10,892 nt of DNA, from positions 1 to 10,892 of the forward strand of contig JAGLWO010000320.1 in the NCBI GenBank assembly GCA_023133395.1, written 5' to 3'. The notes below the pieces were generated by a model. The model had not been told where the DNA came from, made no database searches, and saw only the letters and a list, made by a program, of their open reading frames with translations. Shown here piece after piece: positions 5,796-10,892 of this stretch (positions within the stretch are counted from its first letter, which is position 1; the number at the start of each line of letters is the position of its first letter). The DNA is from Candidatus Cloacimonadota bacterium. Its GTDB lineage: Bacteria > Cloacimonadota > Cloacimonadia > Cloacimonadales > TCS61. Both the position numbers and the translations under genes were made by a program.

Positions 5796-8648
5796 TTATT
5801 TAAACCCCTCTGCCCCGATAAATCGGGGCTTTCTCCCCTTTCCTCCTACGCCAAGGCTACGGCGGACAGGACCAAGGGGAGCGAATTGGTTGATAGTTCT
5901 TCCTGCTCCCGGCTGATCGCTAACCACGATCTTGAAGAATTTCTTTTCTTCGCTCATTAGTGGATAATCGTAATTCAAATCTGTAACTATATCTACCAGG
6001 TGAGCTTCACCACAAACAAAATCGGGTGAGTCTCCGGCATAGATTCTGTACCAGATACCATTTAGTTCAGGATATGAATTCCCCTGGAAAGTACCATATT
6101 CCACTTCATCCCAGGTTAGCCCGATATTACTTCCATTTTGTGCAATATAAACCCGTGTTTCATCCGGGGCAATGTTATCTACAGAATAACCAGAATCGGG
6201 AAAAGAAGGAAAATATATTAAAGTTACATCAGTATGAGCAAAAACTTTGAAAGCAGAGTAATTAATTGAAACAACACTCGAATCTTTAAGAGTTGGAGAA
6301 ATAATAGAATATTGTACTAATCCCATTGCCGGAAGTTGAGTTATGAATGTTAATATTTCATCATCTCTCTGCCAGTAATAATTCTTGTCATTGTCCTTTG
6401 ATGCTTCTTCAAATATTTCCCGGGGATCTTCATATATCTCAAATATTCCTCTATCACCAAATATATCATCATATCTCCACACTGAATATGATTCGATCGG
6501 AACAGGTGAGCCGGGTGCATCATAAGGACTTCTGTTCCATATAACATGAACACATCTTCCCTGATCATCCGGAACATCCGTAACAGCCGTAATTGCTGGA
6601 GCTCCCGGAGATCTGTCAAAATAGTAAGCTCCCATATCTGCAATTGTGCCGTCCGGATCTAATGGTGATGCCGGATCTCCTGTATCAATGCAAGGAGAAA
6701 TATAAAGCAAATAATAGTTATTATTACCGGGGTCTATAAATAACGGGTCTGCATTTATATTGCCTGTTCCTGTCCATCCTCCTTCTATATCCGAATATGT
6801 TGCTGTAACTGAACCGGAAATATAAATATAGATCTCCATTTGTGCGTTACCCCACAAAATGGAATTTATTAAGACAGGATGGGAATCACTTCGACAGTAA
6901 ATTCCACCACCGTGATTATTAACAGTATTACCTGTAATCGTTACATTCTCTAAACTCGGACTGGATCCAGAACAGTAAATTCCACCACCACCACATAGAT
7001 AACCTCCTGAAGCGGTATTACCTGTTATTGTTACATTCTGTAGACTCGGACTGGAATAATTACCACAAGAAATTCCGCCACCAGATTCTACAGCAGAATT
7101 ACCTGTAATTGTTATATTCACCAAACTCGGATTGGAATAATTAGAACAATAAATCCCACCACCATAATTAGCAGAATTACCTGTTATTGTTAAATTCTGT
7201 AGACTCGGGCTGGAATAATCCCAGCAGCTAATCCCACCACCATGATAATTAGCAGAATTACCTGTTATTGTTAAATTCTGTAGACTCGGACTGGATGAAT
7301 TTATGCATGTAATTCCACCTCCAGAATAATCTGGAGATCCACCACCTAACCCATTAATAATTGTAAATCCGCATAAAACCGTAGTAGAATCTTCTCCACT
7401 TTCAAAAGTGACAACACTTTCTGTACTATCTCCATCGATAATGGTTGAAGAAATGTAAGTTGTATCGTTGGTTGTTAAAAATAACGAAGCCACTGCGATT
7501 AGTTTTCCATTGTATATAATGTTTTCTACATAAGTTCCGGGCTGTACAAGAACTGTATCTGTATTGGAAGAAGCATTAACTCCATGCTGAATTGTAGCAA
7601 ATGGATATTGCTCCGATCCACTCCCCGTTAAATCCGAACCGGTTGTAGATATATGCCAGACAGGTCCTTCATATTGGTTGAAGAAATAAGCTCCCATATC
7701 TGCTATTGTACCGTCCGGATCTAATGGTGATGCTGGATCACCGGCATCTATACACGGGGAAGATAATTGCAGGTGGTAATCTTCATTACCGGGATCAACG
7801 AATAATGGATCTGTATCAATGTTGCCTGTTCCTGTCCACCCACCCTGGATATCAGAATATGTTGCTGTAACTGAACCGGCAGCAATAAAGATCTCCTGTG
7901 GCGAATCATTCCACAAAATACAATTCACCAAACTCGGACTTGAAGCACCACAGTAAATCCCACCACCATTAGTGCCAGCAGAATTATCTGATATCGTTAC
8001 ATTATCTAAACTCGGATTAGAATTACCATAACAGTCAAGCCCACCGCCACCATCACCAGCAGAATTACCAGTTATAGTTACATTTAATAAATAGGGACTG
8101 GAATTTAATTCACACTCAAGCCCACCGCCATAACTACTGGCTGAATTACCTGTTATAGCTACATTATTTAAATATGGACTGGAAAAACTTCCACAGTATA
8201 CCCCACCTCCAAAACCAGAAGCAGAATTAGCTGTTATTGTTAAATTCTCCAAACTCGGGCTGGAATAATTATTACAGTTAATTCCACCACCACAATTTTC
8301 CGGATAAATTCCGGATGCTGAACCATATGCTATTGTAAAACCACATAAAACTGCTGATGAAACCTCACCATGATTAAAAGTTACAACACTAACACTACTT
8401 GTTCCAATAATAATTGTTGTAGAAATATAAGTTGGATTATGGGTTGTTAAAAATAAGGAACCAACTGTAATTAGTTTTCCATTGAAGTTAATGTTCTCAA
8501 AATAATATCCGGGCTGTACAAGTACAGTGTCACCATTTGCTGCTGCATCAATACCGAGTTGTATTGTGCCTTGGTCTGTCGGTACATTAATAATGTTGGC
8601 ATACAGAAAAGAAGATAAAAGAATAAAGATAAAAAATAAGGTTTTCAC
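5796..8648 (-). CDS. Secreted double beta-helix protein with Fn3-like C-terminus (paralogue 2)
   Basis: I place the start at the GTG at 8648 (950 residues). GGAGG at 8654-8658 lies five bases upstream, the product then begins with a clean signal peptide (KTLFFIFILLSSFLYA), and the start aligns with the paralogue. The longer in-frame start at 8696 would translate a non-coding repeat. Residues about 18-323 and 330-676 are two beta-helix modules built like those of paralogue 1. The coils are very regular: Cys residues at 125, 152, 179, 206 and 233 are exactly 27 apart, and the second module has a further ladder (448, 475, 501, 528, 559, 585). GGGI and GNSA motifs recall chlamydial Pmp repeats. 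Residues about 684-922 are two Fn3-like domains, nearly identical to paralogue 1. The last 27 or so residues (PLGPVRRSLGVGG...GAEGFK) are basic, differ completely from the paralogue and are encoded by palindromic repeats. Export is likely; surface display and ligand are unknown. Confidence 0.88.
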   Translation of the reverse strand: MKTLFFIFILLSSFLYANIINVPTDQGTIQLGIDAAANGDTVLVQPGYYFENINFNGKLITVGSLFLTTHNPTYISTTIIIGTSSVSVVTFNHGEVSSAVLCGFTIAYGSASGIYPENCGGGINCNNYSSPSLENLTITANSASGFGGGVYCGSFSSPYLNNVAITGNSASSYGGGLECELNSSPYLLNVTITGNSAGDGGGGLDCYGNSNPSLDNVTISDNSAGTNGGGIYCGASSPSLVNCILWNDSPQEIFIAAGSVTATYSDIQGGWTGTGNIDTDPLFVDPGNEDYHLQLSSPCIDAGDPASPLDPDGTIADMGAYFFNQYEGPVWHISTTGSDLTGSGSEQYPFATIQHGVNASSNTDTVLVQPGTYVENIIYNGKLIAVASLFLTTNDTTYISSTIIDGDSTESVVTFESGEDSTTVLCGFTIINGLGGGSPDYSGGGITCINSSSPSLQNLTITGNSANYHGGGISCWDYSSPSLQNLTITGNSANYGGGIYCSNYSNPSLVNITITGNSAVESGGGISCGNYSSPSLQNVTITGNTASGGYLCGGGGIYCSGSSPSLENVTITGNTVNNHGGGIYCRSDSHPVLINSILWGNAQMEIYIYISGSVTATYSDIEGGWTGTGNINADPLFIDPGNNNYYLLYISPCIDTGDPASPLDPDGTIADMGAYYFDRSPGAPAITAVTDVPDDQGRCVHVIWNRSPYDAPGSPVPIESYSVWRYDDIFGDRGIFEIYEDPREIFEEASKDNDKNYYWQRDDEILTFITQLPAMGLVQYSIISPTLKDSSVVSINYSAFKVFAHTDVTLIYFPSFPDSGYSVDNIAPDETRVYIAQNGSNIGLTWDEVEYGTFQGNSYPELNGIWYRIYAGDSPDFVCGEAHLVDIVTDLNYDYPLMSEEKKFFKIVVSDQPGAGRTINQFAPLGPVRRSLGVGGKGRKPRFIGAEGFK
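5812..5829. repeat. GCCCCGATAAATCGGGGC palindrome in the 3' coding end of paralogue 2
   Basis: Perfect 8-bp arms (5812-5819 and 5822-5829) surround a 2-base centre. It lies inside the reading frame and encodes part of the tail PRFIGA. It belongs to the same family as the palindromes at 5521-5536, 8919-8935 and 9173-9189. Confidence 0.75.
5833..5881. repeat. Nested repeat: SYAKATAD-type core inside a CTCCCCTT/AAGGGGAG hairpin
   Basis: The outer arms CTCCCCTT (5833-5840) and AAGGGGAG (5874-5881) enclose a core at about 5844-5870 with CGCC/GGCG arms. On the + strand the core translates as SYAKATADR, a peptide I recall recurring in annotations of candidate-phylum genomes as a translated repeat. 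A related core (GCTAAAGCTATGGCG-GACAGG) lies at about 8700-8728. The whole unit is inside the reading frame of paralogue 2 and supplies most of its divergent tail. Confidence 0.65.
6880..7330 (-). repeat. Beta-helix coil repeat array, second module of paralogue 2
   Basis: Six coils, mostly 78-81 bp, encode SSPSLQNLTITGNSA-GGGI-C units. A 45-bp stretch at 7164-7208 is perfectly repeated at 7245-7289 (period 81 bp, exactly 27 codons). Identity at silent positions implies very recent duplication or conversion. In-frame unit gain or loss would lengthen or shorten the helix by one coil. Confidence 0.8.
7920..8300 (-). repeat. Beta-helix coil repeat array, first module of paralogue 2
   Basis: Five coils with an exact 27-residue (81-bp) Cys-to-Cys period encode units such as SSPYLNNVAITGNSA and NPSLDNVTISDNSA. 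Nucleotide identity between the units is lower than in the second module, so this array looks older. Confidence 0.7.
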
Positions 8649-8653
8649 GGTTT

Positions 8654-8658
8654 CCTCC
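8654..8658 (-). promoter_or_regulatory. Ribosome binding site deciding the GTG start of paralogue 2
   Basis: AAAGGAGGAAACC leads directly into the GTG at 8648 with a 5-base spacing. It matches the AAAGGAGGAAATT block before paralogue 1, and a signal peptide starts immediately after. This makes the GTG the start in preference to the ATG at 8696. Confidence 0.85.
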
Positions 8659-8673
8659 TTTGAAAGCTTTCTC

Positions 8674-8759
8674 GGACAGCTCCAGCCTTCGTACAACTTC
8701 CGCCTTCGCTAAAGCTATGGCGTGACAGGTCGGCATGGCAGGCAGGAGCTATCCCTACT
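8674..8759. repeat. Composite GGACAGCTCC...GGAGCTATCCC repeat with nested core (86 bp)
   Basis: The left arm GGACAGCTCCAGCCTTC and right arm GCAGGCAGGAGCTATCC are imperfect inverted repeats (about 14 of 17 positions). Compared with the 55-bp copy at 9076-9130, this copy has about 31 extra bases in the middle. They resemble the SYAKATAD-type core at 5844-5870. It lies 25 bp upstream of the start codon, so it is probably transcribed in the 5' untranslated region of paralogue 2. Confidence 0.7.
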
Positions 8760-8875
8760 AAATAAATTCAATTCTCCCTGATGAAGAATTTTGATAACAT
8801 TTTAATTAACAAAACAAGAAAATGTTTATATTTTATTTGTGTCAAACTTTTTTTGATGAACTGTCTCTCTGACGT

Positions 8876-8902
8876 TTACCTGCTTAAGGTAAGATTTTTT
8901 TT
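8876..8902 (+). terminator. Weak hairpin followed by eight T (+ strand), orphan
   Basis: TTACCT (8876-8881), a 5-base loop and AGGTAA (8887-8892) are followed, after GA, by T8 (8895-8902). The shape is that of a rho-independent terminator on the + strand, but the stem is short and AT-rich. No + strand gene lies upstream; the nearest coding sequence is on the other strand. It may be chance, or mark a small + strand transcript antisense to the 5' region of paralogue 2. Confidence 0.25.
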
Positions 8903-8912
8903 ATAGAGTTCG

Positions 8913-8946
8913 TTCAATCCCCGATTAAATCGGGGACCTGATTGAA
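8913..8946. repeat. CCCCGAT/ATCGGGG palindrome with outer TTCAATC/GATTGAA arms
   Basis: Inner arms CCCCGAT (8919-8925) and ATCGGGG (8929-8935) have a 3-base centre. Outer arms TTCAATC (8913-8919) and GATTGAA (8940-8946) are separated from them by a few unpaired bases on the right side only. It is the intergenic member of the family also found inside three reading frames of this window. Confidence 0.65.
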
Positions 8947-8992
8947 TGAAACATTAAGAATGACCGTCTCGGTCATAATAAAAGCTATACTC

Positions 8993-9049
8993 GTTACCAA
9001 GCCCCAGCTTGGGAATGGGAAGCCAGTTACCAAGCTGGGGCTTGGTAAC
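8993..9049. repeat. Bipartite REP-like palindromic element, copy B (uninterrupted)
   Basis: Perfect 20-bp inverted arms, GTTACCAAGCCCCAGCTTGG (8993-9012) and its complement (9030-9049), flank a 17-base centre. The stretch 9001-9039 is identical to 2461-2499. This copy shows the intact CTGGGG that is split by an insertion in copy A. Its left outer arm is GTTACCAAG where copy A has CATTCCCAAG, so the two ends seem to have been exchanged or converted. Confidence 0.85.
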
Positions 9050-9075
9050 CAGGATGGTGAGTTTTAATACGTAGT

Positions 9076-9130
9076 GGACAGCTCCAACCTTCGTATAACT
9101 TCGGCTTGGCAGGCAGGAGCTATCCCTACT
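9076..9130. repeat. GGACAGCTCC...GGAGCTATCCC repeat, simple 55-bp copy overlapping a stop codon
   Basis: This is the simple form of the element at 8674-8759. Its right edge, GGAGCTATCCCTACT, contains CTA at 9126-9128, the TAG stop of the upstream secreted protein. Confidence 0.7.
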
Positions 9131-10892
9131 TAATTAATATCATTTTCTTAACTTTCTGAAAATCTTCTGCTTTCCCCGATGAATCGGGATGCAGGCACAA
9201 TTTGTAGAAATAGATACCGGATGAAATTGTATTTTCATTCTTATCTTTCCCACTCCATTCAACTGAGTGATAACCTGGTTCCAGTTTTTCATCAAAAAGT
9301 GTCTTTACTTTTTCACCTTTAATGTTGAAAATTTCTAAATAAACATGACCTGCATCTTTTAAAGCAAATGTAATTGTTGTTCTGGGACTACGTCCGGCAC
9401 CTGACGGATTAAATGGATTCGGAAAGTTATTTCCAAGTTCAGTTTTCAATGGAATTAAAAAATCATCTGTACTTGTTATTTCTACTATCACCTCATTTGA
9501 GGGTCCAGATTCATACTCGTTATACAACGCTGTTATGTAATATGTATGTATCCCCACAGGTACATTTAGGTCCATATAGAATAACTGAGAAAGATCTTCA
9601 GCTATAATGACTTCATCTCGATAGACATTATACCCGGTGCAATTCCGGGAGGGTTCTCCTTCTGGAGGTAACCATTGGAGTATAACCATATTTCCCACAT
9701 TAACCTGATAAGTTAGGTTTGTTGGGGGTGGAAGAATAACTGTTACATTCTCTATATTGGAAGGATCGGATTCACCATCATTGTAAATTGCTGTAACATA
9801 ATAGCTGTATTCACCTGCATCGAGTCCCGGATCGAAGTAAGTTGTAATCATAATGTCATTTATTTCTGCTATTTCTTCATCATCACGATATACCTTATAG
9901 CCAAGTAACGAGCGATTATCAGGAAAATGTGGGTTTCTTTTCATCCTTATATCAAAATCAGACTTATGTATTCCATTATTCCTATCTACTTTCGTGGGTA
10001 TCCTTAGACCTTTATTATCATTATCAGAACCAGGTATATCCCATTCAAGTGTAACATCATTAAAATATAGAGAAGCTTGTAGATTCTGTGGTGGATCTGC
10101 AACTGTAGTTTCATAAAGAACAAAATCAACAACTGTTGTTTCCCATTCTCCCACAACTACATCTTCAACTATGGAAGTGATATACCCGGGAAGAATAGCA
10201 CTTACATCATAAGTACCCTGAGGAACAGGAATACAGTAATCACCATTACTATCCGGATTTTTTATTACTCCTCCTGCTGTTACAATAACCTCCTCAATAT
10301 TTCCCGGTCCTCCGTCCAGGGAAACATTACCAACAATATATCCGTGGGGAGATATAATTGCTTCACTGAGTAGAACATCATCAATAACCCAACCATTAAT
10401 ACCTTCAGAAATACCATCAAAAACAAAAGCCAGTTGGAAAGTTGCAGAACCTACATCTGGAGTTGAAATAGTAAAGTTCTCTGTAGTTGCAGGAAAATTT
10501 TGTGCAGACCAGGATGCTATTATATTCCAGTTAGAGCCATTGCTCGAAGTTTCTACACTAATAGTATATCCTCCGTTGATATCATAAAGAGCATGTTTGA
10601 ATTCCAATTCCAATTCATTCGAACCCAGAGTAATAATGGGCATTGTTATTAATCTTTGTGTGCCCACTATAGGTGGATACCAGATAAATGCAGCTTCAGG
10701 TATTGTGCCACCTGCAAAATTTGAGTAAGATACTATCCAGTTATTTCCTCCCTCTGTGCTCCAGTCAATTGGTGGAAATACATCAAAGTTTTCAAATAGA
10801 GAAACCGGTATCTGGGCAATAAATAATGGAAAATCTCCACTACTTTCATAACTATAATCAGCACTAATTTCCCAACTGATTGTTGCTTCATG
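9126..10892 (-). CDS. Secreted multidomain protein with Fn3 domains and C-terminal sorting domain, 5' end missing
   Basis: The frame is open to the right edge (588 visible residues), so the start lies outside the window. The GTG at 10667 is internal, because the upstream translation continues the same domain (LFENFD..PPIDWSTEGGNNWIVSYS). Residues about 33-178 resemble a choice-of-anchor-J/cleaved-adhesin jelly-roll module (FKHALYD..YTISVETSSNG; GINGWVIDDVLL). Residues about 183-262 resemble a carboxypeptidase-regulatory-like domain (GYIVGNVSLDGG..PVPQGTYDVSAILPGY). Two Fn3 domains follow (about 265-385 and 387-472), with LLGYKVYRD and CTGYNVYRD motifs. The C-terminal 100 residues or so are a FlgD-Ig-like/type IX-style sorting domain (LGNNFPNPFNPS.., IFNIKGEKVKTLFDEKLEPGYHSVEWSGKD, SSGIYFYKL, KKMILIK). 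This implies export and surface attachment or secretion. Two short insertions interrupt the sorting domain: GAGRSPR after NPFNPS (9381-9401) and CLHPDSSGKA after FYKL (9168-9197, containing a palindromic repeat). Confidence 0.85.
   Translation of the reverse strand, partial: HEATISWEISADYSYESSGDFPLFIAQIPVSLFENFDVFPPIDWSTEGGNNWIVSYSNFAGGTIPEAAFIWYPPIVGTQRLITMPIITLGSNELELEFKHALYDINGGYTISVETSSNGSNWNIIASWSAQNFPATTENFTISTPDVGSATFQLAFVFDGISEGINGWVIDDVLLSEAIISPHGYIVGNVSLDGGPGNIEEVIVTAGGVIKNPDSNGDYCIPVPQGTYDVSAILPGYITSIVEDVVVGEWETTVVDFVLYETTVADPPQNLQASLYFNDVTLEWDIPGSDNDNKGLRIPTKVDRNNGIHKSDFDIRMKRNPHFPDNRSLLGYKVYRDDEEIAEINDIMITTYFDPGLDAGEYSYYVTAIYNDGESDPSNIENVTVILPPPTNLTYQVNVGNMVILQWLPPEGEPSRNCTGYNVYRDEVIIAEDLSQLFYMDLNVPVGIHTYYITALYNEYESGPSNEVIVEITSTDDFLIPLKTELGNNFPNPFNPSGAGRSPRTTITFALKDAGHVYLEIFNIKGEKVKTLFDEKLEPGYHSVEWSGKDKNENTISSGIYFYKLCLHPDSSGKAEDFQKVKKMILIK
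9173..9189. repeat. TCCCCGATGAATCGGGA palindrome inside the sorting-domain coding region
   Basis: Arms CCCGAT (9175-9180) and ATCGGG (9183-9188) sit in frame. They encode part of the CLHPDSSGKA insertion between the conserved FYKL and the DFQKVKKMILIK end. It belongs to the same family as 5521-5536, 5812-5829 and 8919-8935. Confidence 0.7.

Larger units (their letters stand above)
8649..9125. other. Repeat- and AT-rich intergenic region upstream of paralogue 2
   Basis: This 477-bp gap has no credible gene. From left to right it contains the ribosome binding site of paralogue 2, a composite repeat in its 5' untranslated region (8674-8759), an AT-rich and apparently unique stretch of about 150 bp (8760-8910) that should carry the promoter, a T-run hairpin on the + strand (8876-8902), a CCCCGAT palindrome with outer arms (8913-8946), an uninterrupted bipartite palindromic element (8993-9049) and another GGAGCTATCCC repeat (9076-9130). 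A TTGACA on the - strand (8845-8840) is a possible -35 box, but no convincing -10 lies at the right distance. Confidence 0.6.

Noticed and set aside
5640..5960. + strand ORF containing SYAKATADR
   Set aside because: It runs through repeats and antisense to the end of paralogue 2. The peptide is a recurrent translation of a dispersed repeat, not evidence of a gene.
6880..7330. CRISPR-like array (regular repeats of 40-45 bp with about 36-bp intervals)
   Set aside because: The period is 81 bp, exactly 27 codons, within an open frame. Both repeat and spacer encode beta-helix coils, and the units are degenerate.
8649..8696. Start of paralogue 2 at the ATG at 8696
   Set aside because: The 16 extra residues are translated from a dispersed repeat and would bury the signal peptide. 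GGAGG directly precedes the GTG at 8648, as in the paralogue.
8823..8845. sigma70-type promoter with TTGACA on the - strand
   Set aside because: No acceptable -10 hexamer lies 16-18 bases downstream. It is kept only as a possible -35 box in the description of the region.
9126..10667. Sorting-domain protein starting at the GTG at 10667
   Set aside because: The frame continues open to the window edge and the upstream residues complete the anchor-J-like module.

Overview
The window comes from an AT-rich bacterial genome that probably belongs to the FCB group. Candidatus Cloacimonadota or a close relative fits best. That view rests on three things recalled from memory, not on a search: large secreted beta-helix proteins with coils of the type SSPSLQNVTISGNSA-GGGIYC, a C-terminal FlgD-like/type IX-style sorting domain starting NNFPNPFNPS, and a dense load of palindromic repeats between and inside genes.

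Layout. Positions 1-2439 (+ strand) hold the distal end of an operon: the 3' part of a GldG-family ABC-transporter auxiliary protein, overlapping by 8 bp a membrane-anchored DUF4340 protein. The ATPase and permease expected with them would lie left of the window. Positions 2440-2839 are non-coding and packed with repeats, including a 139-bp element with perfect 15-bp terminal inverted repeats that sits in the loop of another palindromic repeat. Everything after that is on the - strand: two tandem paralogous secreted proteins (2840-5554 and 5796-8648), each with a signal peptide, two right-handed parallel beta-helix modules and a Fn3-like C-terminal region; a 477-bp repeat-rich and AT-rich gap (8649-9125); and the 3' part of a secreted multidomain protein (9126-10892, start beyond the window) with a choice-of-anchor-J-like module, a carboxypeptidase-regulatory-like module, two Fn3 domains and a sorting domain.

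The genes form two unrelated blocks that converge at about 2.4-2.8 kb. The + strand block is an ABC-transporter accessory module. The - strand block is cell-surface or secreted repeat proteins. The three secreted genes need not be one transcript: the gaps of 241 bp and 477 bp contain hairpin-forming repeats, and the two paralogues each have their own strong Shine-Dalgarno sequence.

The most unusual feature is the repeat ecology. At least five families of small palindromic elements occur in this 10.9 kb. Several are nested, one inside the loop of another. Members have entered coding sequence at the signal peptide of one protein, the C-terminal tail of the second and the sorting domain of the third. 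Edges of one family supply the stop codons of two genes. No RNA gene, CRISPR array or intact transposase was found.
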